From Sphingomonas sanxanigenens DSM 19645 = NX02 (GTDB taxonomy: Bacteria; Pseudomonadota; Alphaproteobacteria; Sphingomonadales; Sphingomonadaceae): 64,000 nucleotides of DNA. Under the pieces are notes generated by a model. It had not been told where the DNA came from. It saw only the letters and a list, made by a program, of their open reading frames with translations, and made no database searches. The number at the start of each line of letters is the position of its first letter. Position 1 is the first letter of the stretch. The position numbers and the translations under genes were made by a program. The DNA lies in NCBI RefSeq assembly GCF_000512205.2, contig NZ_CP006644.1, positions 372,001 to 436,000 of the forward strand, in the 5' to 3' direction. This document shows, piece after piece, positions 19,247 to 29,400 of this stretch.

Positions 19247-20224
19247 TCAATCCGTGCGCGTGCGGACTCGTTCCCCGGACGACTGCTCTTCAATGCCACG
19301 AACGAAGCGGTAGCTCGTTTGCTCGAACTTCAGCGAGCGGAAGAAATTATGGCTGTTGTTGATCGTGATGTCGCTCATCGCCTCGACCTGGCGGCACCCG
19401 GCCTTGGCCAGCGCGGTCTCGGCCGCAGCGAGCATCTCGGTTCCAATGCCGCGGCGGCGGTGTCCCTTGTCGACCACCAGCGCGGTCAAGCGCCCGATCG
19501 CGCCGCGATGGACGGTCGCGACGACCGCCCAGCCGCAGCAGCCGACGATCCCGTCCAGATCGGCGACGACCATGCCGGCCTTTGCCTTGCGGGCCGCGGC
19601 CAGATTGTCGGCGACCTCCGCGCTATCCAGCGACACGCCGTTCAACTGGCTGAGCAACGCCGATAGAGCATCGCTATCGGCCGAGGTTGCTGCCCGGACC
19701 CGCAGCACTGGCGCGGGCGCAGGTTCTGCTTTTGGCTCGGGTTTCGGCTTTGGCTCGGCTTCGGCCTTAGGAACGAGTTTAAGCGAGGGTTTAGGCCGAG
19801 CCTTCGCCGCAGATTTTTGCAGTTCCGGCGCTGAATCTTCGCGTGCGCCCGGTGCGGAACGATCCACCGGCGCCCGCTTGGAGCGGCGACGGACGGGTCC
19901 GTCTTCACCATCGGGCACGGGCGAGCGCGGCTTTTCCGGGGAAGCGGGTCGGTCCGGCGTCGTGTCGGCCGATTGCTTCCATGTGCTCTGCTCGCTGGTA
20001 CGGAGATAGTCCTGAATGTCTTGCGCGCTCGCGGTCAGGCCATCGTCGCCGATGCCGAGCAGCGCCTTTCCGCCCGCATCGGTCAGTCCATATTTGCCGA
20101 AATCCCCAGTTCCGGGCTTGCGCCGCCGCGACTTCACCAGCTTCAGCCCGCGGTGCTCCGCCATCTCGCGGAGCTGGTCGTCGCCGACCTCCGCCACCTT
20201 ACGACCAGCCCGCCACGGCAGCAT
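19247..20224 (-). CDS. GNAT-family N-acetyltransferase with N-terminal accessory domain
   Basis: About 325 residues. The N-terminal 75 residues (LREMAEHRGLKLVKSRRRKPGTGDFGKYGLTDAGGK) form a basic, probably nucleic-acid-contacting domain. A Pro/Lys/Ala-rich linker (about 95-185) follows, then a GNAT domain with TALVVDKGHRRRGIGTEML, the acetyl-CoA loop R-x-x-G-x-G/A. The C-terminal block NNSHNFFRSLKFEQTSYRF is the usual GNAT end. It sits between ligD and the KTSC/Ku genes in a repair block, so acetylation of a repair factor is conceivable, but nothing proves it. The start is uncertain: I chose the ATG at 20224 before LPWRAGRKVAEV; a TTG 14 codons upstream keeps the frame. Confidence 0.75.
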   Translation of the reverse strand: MLPWRAGRKVAEVGDDQLREMAEHRGLKLVKSRRRKPGTGDFGKYGLTDAGGKALLGIGDDGLTASAQDIQDYLRTSEQSTWKQSADTTPDRPASPEKPRSPVPDGEDGPVRRRSKRAPVDRSAPGAREDSAPELQKSAAKARPKPSLKLVPKAEAEPKPKPEPKAEPAPAPVLRVRAATSADSDALSALLSQLNGVSLDSAEVADNLAAARKAKAGMVVADLDGIVGCCGWAVVATVHRGAIGRLTALVVDKGHRRRGIGTEMLAAAETALAKAGCRQVEAMSDITINNSHNFFRSLKFEQTSYRFVRGIEEQSSGERVRTRTD

Positions 20225-20297
20225 GTGTAATTTCTGCGGCGTCGCCTCGGCGTCTTGAGAATTCAAGATGGCGTAACGACCGGAACGGCATCTGGTG

Positions 20298-20558
20298 ATG
20301 TGCGCTCCTTCCCGTATGCGCGCGCACCGCTTCCCTCAGTCCTCGATGATCGCACGCATCGGGTACGACGAGGAGACCGGCATCCTGTCGATCTCTTTCC
20401 ACGATACCGGCAAATATCTCTATTACGACGTGCCCGTGGCTTTGTTCGAGGAGTTCTGCCGCGCGCCATCGGCGGGGACATTTTTCAATGCGCGTATCAA
20501 GGACGATTTCCGCTGTCGACGCGATCCCGAGCGGCGGCGCTTCGGACCGAACGCCTGA
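20298..20558 (+). CDS. KTSC domain protein
   Basis: A protein of about 86 residues whose core reads SSMIARIGYDEETGILSISF, then GKYLYYDVPVALFEEF and APSAGTFFNARIKDDF. This is the KTSC fold, a small beta-rich domain first noted at the C-terminus of some lysyl-tRNA synthetases and often found alone. No function is established. The start could be the ATG at 20298, 20316 or 20346; I keep the longer one because the conserved SS before M lies upstream of 20346. It is convergent with the 85-residue gene that follows Ku. Confidence 0.75.
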   Translation: MCAPSRMRAHRFPQSSMIARIGYDEETGILSISFHDTGKYLYYDVPVALFEEFCRAPSAGTFFNARIKDDFRCRRDPERRRFGPNA

Positions 20559-20562
20559 CCGG

Positions 20563-20820
20563 TCAGGCTTCGCCAAGCGCACGGTATACCGACATCAGGT
20601 GGCGCGAGGCGACCGCACGAGCGCGCGGTGAGCGGATCGTCTCCTCGTTGGTCTCGTGCAGCATGGTGAGCATGTCGAGCACCTCCTGGCGCGGTGTGCC
20701 CGTCTCACGCAGATGCGTTCCGATCAGCGTCAACAGATTGGCCCAAAGCGTGATCGCGCCTTCGGCGAACGCGGCATCGTCGTCCGTGACCGTCGCCGCC
20801 TCGTCCGATCTGTTCGCCAC
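20563..20820 (-). CDS. Small helical hypothetical protein downstream of Ku
   Basis: An 85-residue acidic, mostly helical protein (GAITLWANLLTLIGTHLRETG, then RQEVLDMLTMLHETNEETI). It starts with GTG three bases after the Ku stop and has the same codon bias as Ku, so it is probably the second gene of a ku operon. No motif or family is recognised. A role with Ku is only suggested by position. Confidence 0.55.
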   Translation of the reverse strand: MANRSDEAATVTDDDAAFAEGAITLWANLLTLIGTHLRETGTPRQEVLDMLTMLHETNEETIRSPRARAVASRHLMSVYRALGEA

Positions 20821-20823
20821 GGG

Positions 20824-21729
20824 TCAGGCCCGCTTGCGGGCAGATGGTTTCGCCGCCGGCTTGGTCTCGGCCTTCTTGGCGGCTGGCTTCGCGGCGGTCT
20901 TGGCCGCCGCCTTCTTTGCCGCCGCCTTGGACGAGCCGCCGCCCGACGACCCGAGCGAGTTCTTGAGCGCCGCCATCAGGTCGACGACATTGGAGCCGCG
21001 CGGATCGCCGCCCTTGTCGTCGCTCTCGATGTTGAGCGTCTTGCCCTTCTTCTTGCGCTCGATCAGCTCCTTGAGCGCATCGGCATAGCGATCGTGGAAC
21101 TCGCTGGCATCGAACTTGCCGGTCTTCTTGTCGATCAGCGTGGTGGCAAGGTCGAGCAACTCCTCGTCCGGATCGGCGTCGCCGATCTCGCGGAAATAGC
21201 TCGTCGCCTTGTTGACCTCGTCGGCGTAGCGCAGCGTCTCCATCACCATGCCGCGCCCACACGCCTTGATGCTGACGACATATTCGCGGCCGCGCATCGC
21301 GAGCTGGCCGAGGCCGATCTTGCGGGTGCGACGGAGCGCCTCGCGCAGGACGATGAACGCCTCTTCGGCGAGATCGTCAGCCGGGACGACATAATAGGGC
21401 TTCTCGAAATAGATCGCATCGATGTCATGGCTGTCGACGAACTGGGTCAGCTCGAGCGTCTTTTTGCTCTCGAGCTTGACCCCCTCGATCTCCTCGTCGT
21501 CGAGCAGGACATATTCGCCCTTGGCATATTCGAAGCCCTTGACGATCTCGTCGAGGTCGACCGGACCGATGCCCGGCACGACCTTTTCATATTTGATGCG
21601 CTGGCCCGAGGGTTCGTGGATCTGGTTGAACGCGATCGTGGCGCCGCTCTTCGTTGCCGAATAGATTTCGACCGGGATTGAGACGAGCGCCAGTCGGATC
21701 TGGCCTTTCCAGTAGGGACGTGCAGCCAT
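20824..21729 (-). CDS. ku: Ku DNA end-binding protein
   Basis: A 301-residue bacterial Ku. It begins MAARPYWKGQIRLALVSIPVEIYSA, has KYEKVVPG and the bridge region KACGRGMVMETLRYADEV, and ends with a lysine/alanine-rich tail of about 45 residues (KAAAKKAAAK repeats). Homodimeric Ku threads onto broken ends and recruits LigD, encoded downstream on the same strand. The start at 21729 is supported by GGAG seven bases upstream; the longer frame starts inside unrelated sequence. The basic tail is common in Ku proteins that bind DNA internally. Confidence 0.95.
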   Translation of the reverse strand: MAARPYWKGQIRLALVSIPVEIYSATKSGATIAFNQIHEPSGQRIKYEKVVPGIGPVDLDEIVKGFEYAKGEYVLLDDEEIEGVKLESKKTLELTQFVDSHDIDAIYFEKPYYVVPADDLAEEAFIVLREALRRTRKIGLGQLAMRGREYVVSIKACGRGMVMETLRYADEVNKATSYFREIGDADPDEELLDLATTLIDKKTGKFDASEFHDRYADALKELIERKKKGKTLNIESDDKGGDPRGSNVVDLMAALKNSLGSSGGGSSKAAAKKAAAKTAAKPAAKKAETKPAAKPSARKRA

Positions 21730-21924
21730 TGATCCACTCCTTCGCGCAGAGTCACCTAATCCGCGATGCCTCTCGCTCGTTCCCGCGCAAACTACATCAA
21801 TGCGATGAGTCGACGAAGACTTTGGGCTCCGAAGGGCTGAGGGTTGATCGATCGACAGGGCTTCCACGCGGTGAATGAACCACTCCACCCAACAAACTGG
21901 CGAGAAAGGCGTTGTGAGGGGTCC

Positions 21925-22240
<316 letters not shown>

Positions 22241-22282
22241 TTTAACTGCTGTGCCAGGAAGTGCGGGCTGCGTGCGATCCAT

Positions 22283-22300
22283 CCGTGAATTCCCGTATTT
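22283..22300 (+). promoter_or_regulatory. Candidate operator C (shared motif), upstream of usp-glucan synthase unit
   Basis: CCGTGAATTCCCGTATTT matches operator A (5843-5861) at most positions and is in the same orientation relative to the downstream gene. It is centred about 158 bp before the usp ATG, farther than the 57-65 bp seen at sites A, B and D, so a longer leader would be required. Confidence 0.45.
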
Positions 22301-22449
22301 CGGCAGGGCGGTCGTTCGGCCACGCTGAGTTGAAAGACGCGATCAGCGACGATCCGGCTGGCTCATGTGAGCAAACCTGCTTGTCCGTCCTACGGATCCT
22401 GCTCGTGAGCCGACGTCGCGTCTCGCGAACGACAAGAGGAGATCGTGAC

Positions 22450-23463
22450 ATGCCGGCCCGCAAACCGCTTTCGCCAATCGCGACGACCGAGCCCGCCGGG
22501 GGAGGGTTCAATATCGTTGCGTGCGTGGGTCGTGGTCCGCATGCCGACTTTATCGTTCCGCACGCACTTGCGGTGGGCAAGGCACTGGGTGCGCCGGTGA
22601 CATTGCTGCAGGTTCTCGAGGCCCAGGCTGTGCGCGACCCCCGGCCTGACCCGATCGAATGGGATATGCGGCGTCATGACGCTCGCAAACTGCTGGGTGG
22701 CCTCGCAATGGTCGCTGGCGACCCGTCGGGACGCGCCGACATCGCCCTTGCGGAAGGCCGGACTGTCGATGAGATTTGCCGCTACGCCAACGGAAAGGCC
22801 GAATGCGTCATCATTCTTGGCCGTGGCGCCGGGGAAGACGTCGATCCACGTCGGATAGGTAGCACGGTCCACAACGTAGCAGGGCGCGCGCCTGGCTCGA
22901 TCCTGCTCGTGCCCAATGATGCCAACGCCGATCCGGCACCGCGCTACCGGCGGATCCTGGTGCCAGTGGATGGCTCCGCCTGGGCCGAAAGCGTGCTTCC
23001 GCTGGCAGTCCGGATGGCAAGAGCCAACGATGCCGAACTGATCCTCGTTCACGTCGTGCCGACGCCTGAACTGACCGAGATCGGTCCGCTCGAGCCCGAT
23101 GACATCCAGCTCCGCGCCCGTGTCGTCGAACGCAACGAGCGCACGGCGAAAGCCTATCTGGCGCGGGTCCAAGCCTATCTGGCGCAGAATGGCGTCCGCG
23201 TGCGCACGCTGTCGCATCGAAGCGACGACGTTCGGGCCTCCCTGGTCGACCTGATCCGCAGCGAGGCGGCAGACCTGGTCGTTGTCTCCGCACGGGGACA
23301 TGGTGGAAGGCACCATGCCGACCTGCGCTACGGCAGCGTCTCGGCCTATCTGATGGCGCAATCGCCCGTGCCGCTGCTGATCGTGCGCCCGCGTGAAAGC
23401 GAGACCGCAGGACGGCAGGACGAAGGCATCTATCTGCGGCGTCCTTCGGCCGTGCAAGGCTGA
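22450..23463 (+). CDS. Universal stress protein, tandem-domain
   Basis: A 337-residue two-domain Usp. The N-terminal half (FNIVACVGRGPHADFIVPHALAVGKALG) is followed by a second half starting RRILVPVDGSAWAESVLPLAVRMA and carrying VVSARGHGGRHHADLRYGSVSAYL, then PLLIVRP. The second half keeps the G-2x-G core; the first has ILGRGAGEDVDPRRIGST as a looser version. GAGGAG lies seven to twelve bases before the ATG at 22450, and the longer frame has no support. The stop is three bases from the start of the glucan synthase gene, so the two are an operon. Confidence 0.9.
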   Translation: MPARKPLSPIATTEPAGGGFNIVACVGRGPHADFIVPHALAVGKALGAPVTLLQVLEAQAVRDPRPDPIEWDMRRHDARKLLGGLAMVAGDPSGRADIALAEGRTVDEICRYANGKAECVIILGRGAGEDVDPRRIGSTVHNVAGRAPGSILLVPNDANADPAPRYRRILVPVDGSAWAESVLPLAVRMARANDAELILVHVVPTPELTEIGPLEPDDIQLRARVVERNERTAKAYLARVQAYLAQNGVRVRTLSHRSDDVRASLVDLIRSEAADLVVVSARGHGGRHHADLRYGSVSAYLMAQSPVPLLIVRPRESETAGRQDEGIYLRRPSAVQG

Positions 23464-23466
23464 AGC

Positions 23467-26400
23467 ATGGCGGACATCGAACGGTCGGTCGCGCCACTTG
23501 CAGCGTCGGCTGATGAAAGTGCGATCCGACACCGGCTGGCCGGACGGATGCCGCGTGCCGAGCCGGTGCCGGCCTGGGCCGAGCTTTCTTCGCTACCCAA
23601 ATGGTTGAGGCGCGCACGAGAGGCAGCAAGCACCGCTGACAGCCGGAATGCCGTCGCCGCGGAATGGCTGCTGGACAATGATTATCACGTACAGCGCGCG
23701 ATCCTGCAGATCGACGAGGACCTGCCCCCCAGCTTCTACCAGCGCCTGCCGGGCATTGCCGGAGAGCAGGCGAGGGGAGCCCCGCGTGTTTATATGCTCG
23801 CCCATGCCTTGCTGCGCGCATCGCATCTGCAGATCGCGCTTGGCTCGGCGGTGGAGTTTATCGACCGTTATCAGGACGAAGAGCGGCTCAGCATTGCCGA
23901 GCTCTGGGCATTCCCAACAATGCTGCGGCTGGCCTGCCTGGAACTGCTGACCGCGGGCTTCGGACGGCTCTTCGAGGATGTACCGCCACCCTTCGAGGTC
24001 CATCCCGAGGGGCAATTGTCGGCAGGCACAGACGATACAGAATGCGTATCCAGGGCGATCGCCAATCTGGCGGTCATCTCGTCAATCCCCTGGAAAATGT
24101 TCTTCGATCGGGTCAGCAGGGTGGAAGCCATCCTGCGGCGCGATCCGGCAGCCGTCTACGCGCGTATGGATTTCGACACCCGCGATCGGTATCGGCACGC
24201 CGTCGAACAGCTCGCAGCCCACAGCGGCCTCCCCGAGTGGGATGTGGCGGCGCGGCTGCTCAGCCAGTGTCACACCGAGGGCGATCTCCCTACTGGTCAC
24301 ATCGGCTACTGGCTGGTGGGTGCCGGCCGGCCGGCGTTCGAGGACGCTCTTCATGCGCGCCCGCTGACATTTGTCTCGCTTGGCCGCTGGTTGGCCCGCT
24401 ATCCTGCCGCGCTCTATACGGCCGCCCTCATTCTGGTCGGCATCGCCGGCTTCGCATTGCCCGCCGCCTATCTTCTGACCGTCGAGGCGAAGCTCTCCTC
24501 GTGGTTGATCGGAATCGCTTTGATCACGATCCCGGCGTCGGTCCTGAGCGTGACCTTCGTCAATTGGCTCGTGACCTTGCTGGTCGCGCCGCGCGTGCTG
24601 CCCAAGCTCGACTTTGAAAAGGGCATCGCCGCCGATTGCCGGACCGCTGTGGTCATGCCCGTCATTGTTGGAAATGTCGCGGACATTACACCGTTGCTGC
24701 AACGGCTCGAAAGCCATCGGCTCGCCAATCCCGATCCATCCCTCCGATTTGTTCTGCTCAGCGACCATGTGGATGCCGACAGGGCGATCATGCCCGGCGA
24801 TGCGGCGATTGAACGGGCACTGGTCGAAGGAATTGAGCGCCTCAATCGACGCTACCCAGGCCCGGACGGCAAGGGTCCCTTTCACCTCCTGCATCGCCCG
24901 CGGCTGTACAACGCGGCCCAGGGCTGCTGCATGGGATGGGAGAGAAAGCGTGGCAAACTCGCGCAGTTCAACGCACTGATCCTCCACGGGGCGTGCGCAC
25001 CGTTCAGCGTTTCGGTCGGCGAGACCGCCCGTCTTGCCGGGATCCGCTTCGTGGTGACCGCCGACGCCGATACGCGTTTGCCACCCGGCGTCGTCAACCA
25101 GATGGTGGCCACGCTCGCGCACCCCCTTAACATCGCCCATTTCGATCCGCGCTCCGGCCGGGTGTCGAGCGGATACACCATCCTTCAGCCGCGCGTGGAG
25201 ATCGCGCCCGAGAACAGTGGGCGGTCGCTGTTCACGCACTTCTTCGGGGGTGACACGGCGATCGACATTTATTCCCGCGCCGTTTCGGACGTCTATCAGG
25301 ACATTTTTGGATCAGGCATATTCGTCGGCAAGGGCATCTACGACGTGGCGGCCTTCGAACGCAGCCTTGCGGGCCGTGTTCCGGAAAACACGCTGCTTAG
25401 CCACGATCTGTTCGAAGGTCTGCACGGACGGGCAGGGCTCGCCAGCGACATCATCGTCTATGAAGGATTTCCCGCAGGCTATCTCGACTATAGCCGGCGC
25501 TGGCACCGGTGGGTCCGCGGGGACTGGCAGATCCTGGCCTGGCTGTTCCCGCTGGTCCCGGGCGCCGATGGCAGCCGCGTGCGCAACCGCCTGACATGGT
25601 TCGACCGGCTCAAGATCTTCGACAATCTGCGGCGCAGCGTCGTTCCGGCGAGCCTTGTTGCCCTACTGATCGGCGGCTGGTTCCTGCTCGGGGGTAATCC
25701 CCTTGTGTGGACATTGCTCGCGCTGGCAGCGCCGGCTGCCTATCTGTTTACCGACCTCGTGACCGGCCTTGCCCAGGGCCGGCGACGCGGCGTGCTCCAG
25801 GGGGTGTTGCGGCGCTTGTCGGACCATGCCGGCCGGTGGGCGCTTGCGATCACCTTCCTGGTGAGCGACAGCGCGATCGCATTCTCCGCCATCGCGACCA
25901 CTCTCACCCGGCTCACTACCAGGCGCCGGCTTCTCGAATGGACGGCGGCCGCGCAGATGTCGGCGCATGTCGCGACACTCCATCCCAGGTGGGCCGCGTG
26001 GCGCGCAATGTGGGTGTCGCCACTTTTCGCGATCGTTGTTGGCGTAGCGCTGGCATTGATCGAACCAAAGGTCCTCTTGATCGCCGGCCCTATCTTGCTG
26101 CTCTGGCTGCTCGCGCCCGAGATCGCCATCTGGATCACGCGGCCGATCGCGCGCTCTGTCGAGACGCTGGATGATGAGGATCGCCTGTTTCTGCGTCGCC
26201 TCGCGCGGCGAACGTGGCTGTTCTTCGAGACATTCGTGCGGCCCGAGGACAACTGGCTTCCGCCTGATAATTATCAGGCGCCTCCGGACGAAGCGACCGC
26301 GCACCGTACATCGCCGACCAATGTGGGCATGATGATGCTTTCCACGCTGACAGCATGGAAGCTCGGCCATATCGGTGCGAACGAAGTCGCTGTCCGCCTG

Positions 26401-29400
26401 CGGAACGTTCTCGATACCCTCGACCGCCTCGAGCGGTATCGCGGCCATATGCTGAACTGGTATGATACGCGCACCGGACAGGCGCTTGAACCACGTTATG
26501 TGTCAGCCGTCGACAGCGGCAATCTGGCGGTCAGCCTGGTGGTCGCCAGGAGCGCATGCCGCGAGGCGGCGCGTGCGCCGATCCTTTCGCTCCAGCGCTG
26601 GGATGGTCTTGTCGATGTGCTCGATCTTCTCGCCGAGGCGCTCGGCGTGGAGGGCATCGATGGCGACGGCGCCTGCCGCAAACTCGTCGCCGCGATGCGC
26701 GAATCCGCGAGGACTGCGCCCGGGCAACCTGCAGCCTGGCATCAGCGCCTCGGCACCCTGCTCGAGCGGGATTGCGGGCAGCTGCAGGACAAGGTCCATC
26801 ACATCATCGCCATGGGGGACATGCTTCCGACCGACGCGCTCCACGAAGTCCAGGTCTGGGTCGAGCGCGCGGATCATCACCTTCGGGCGATGCAGCGCGA
26901 TGTCGACACTCTGCTGCCGTGGCAACCGTTCCTCGAGGCGCCGCCCGAAGGCTGCTTCGAAATCGCCGATGAGCTCCTTCCGATGCTGGTCGATGCCTTG
27001 TCGGCCGGCTCGGAAGCGACCGCCCTGCGTGCTCGCGCGACCATCGCCGCCTTCGAACAGAAGCAGGGGGAAGGCGATACCCGCGATTGGGCGCGCGAAC
27101 TGGGCGCTGCACTCGACCTGGGCGCGGCCGCGTCGGCGGCGCTGCGCGATGATCTCGAACGCCTTGCGTCGGACGCGGCGCGGCAAGCTGATGCGATGGA
27201 CTTTGCCCTGTTGTTCGATGCAACGACCAAGCTGTTCAATATCGGCTATAATGTGAGTGCCGATCGGATCGATCCGCACCATTATGATCTGCTCGCGAGC
27301 GAGGCGCGGCTGGCAAGCTTCTTTGCCATCGCCAAGGGCGATGTGCCCGCCGAGCATTGGTTCTCGCTTGGCCGTCCGATCACCAAGCAGGCCCATGGGC
27401 TTGCGCTGGTGTCCTGGAACGGCTCGATGTTCGAATATCTGATGCCGAACCTGTTCCTGCGCAGCGATCCGGAGACATTGTTGGGGCAAAGCGATCGCAG
27501 CGCCGTCGATCTGCAACGGGATTATGGCGCTGCGCGCAACATCCCCTGGGGTATCTCCGAATCCTCCTTCGCATCGATGGGTGCCGATCGCGTCTATGGC
27601 TATCACGCCTTTGGCGTTCCCGCGCTCGGCCTGCGCCGGGGCCTGTCGCGGGACCTGGTGGTGGCGCCCTACGCGACCGCACTGGCGCTGGCCGCGCGGC
27701 CGGGGCTCGCGATCCGGAACATGCGCGATCTCGCAGCGCTCGGACTGATTGGTCGTTACGGCTTTTACGAAGCGGTCGATTTCACGCCGGAGCGGGTTCC
27801 CGCAGGCGACCGCTTCGCGATCGTCCGTTCCTATATGGCCCATCATCAGGGCATGGCATTGGCGGCGATGGGCAATGCCTTGTGCGGCGACATGTTCGTC
27901 GACTGGTTCCACGCCGATCCGCATATCCGCACGATAGACCTGCTGCTGAATGAGCGCATCCCCTGGGAACTTCCCCCCGAAATCTCGCGGATCGAAACGC
28001 GCGAAGCCGCGCCGGTGCCGGAAGGCGCCATCCCCCCTCTGCACAGCTGGCCGGCGGAGAGCTCGGGTCGAACGATCGCCGTTCATGTCATCGGCAACGG
28101 CCGCATGGCGAGCCGCCTGACCGAGGGCGGGAGTGGCAGTCTCCACTGGCATCGGCACGCGCTGACACGGTCGGATGCGTCTCCCTCCGGCAGCGGCATA
28201 TCGATCTACCTGCGGGAACGGGCTTCCGGCGCGCTATGGTCCGCCGGTCCGGAGCCGATCCGCTCGGGAGCGACGGACGTTCACACCCGATTCCACGGAC
28301 ATCAGGTCGAGTATCACCGCCGCGATCATGGCATCGCCACGAGCATGACCGTCTCGATCCCGCACGGCGACGATGTCGAGATCCGCCGGATCATGGTCGT
28401 CAATGAAACCGATCGGACGCGCACCATCGATTTCACGAGCTATGCCGAGGTCGTTCTGGCGCCGCCCGCCGATGCCGCGCGCCACCCTGCCTTCAGCAAG
28501 CTGTTCGTCGGCAGCGAAATGCTCCCCGCAATGGACGGTCTTCTGTTCAGCCGGCGCGCGCGCGACCCGAAGGAAAGCCCTCCGGTGCTCCTTCACCGCG
28601 CGATCGCCGATGAGCCAGGCCTGCGCGTGCGAGGCGTCGAAACCGATCGCCTGGCATTCCTGGGCCGGCACGGTCATGAATCAGCGCCGGCGGCATTGAA
28701 CGGCGACACCTTGCCTGGTGGTCTTGGCTGGACGCTCGATCCGGTGATCGGCCTGCAGGCGGAAATTGAGATACCGCCCTTCGGCCGACGCGAAATCGCC
28801 TTCCTGACGATCGCGGCCGGATCACGCGAGACCGTGCAGGAGATCGCGGAGCGGTACACGACGATTCCATCCATGGACTGGGCGGTGAGCGACGCGGCAA
28901 CCGCAGTGGCGCGCGAGATGCATACGCTCGGGCTCGCGCCGCATCGCGTTCCCGAGGCCCAGAAGCTTCTGTCCCGGCTGCTTCAACCTGTATCGCCACG
29001 AGCGACTTACGAGGGTGTGGGCAGCGGGAGAGCGAGCCGCCAGGATCTCTGGGCGCTTGGTATATCAGGCGATCATCCGATCCTCCTGCTAGGCGCTGGA
29101 GACGCGGAGCGGCCGGGCCTGCTGCGGTTCCTGCTTTCCGCGCATCAGCTCTGGCGGCATCGCGGCGTGGCCGTCGATCTTGTCATAATGCACGAAGGCG
29201 CCGAGGGGTATCTCGAGCCGGTACGCGAACGTTTGCTCGCGGTCCTGCGGGATGCGGGCGTCCAGGATCAGCTGGGCCAGAATGGCGGCGTCCATCTGGT
29301 CGGCATCGACCGTGCCGATGGCGATCGCGCGCGGCTGCTCGGGCGCTCTGCGCATCTTCGGCTCGATGAGCGGGGAGGGTCTATCGCCGATCAGCTCTCG

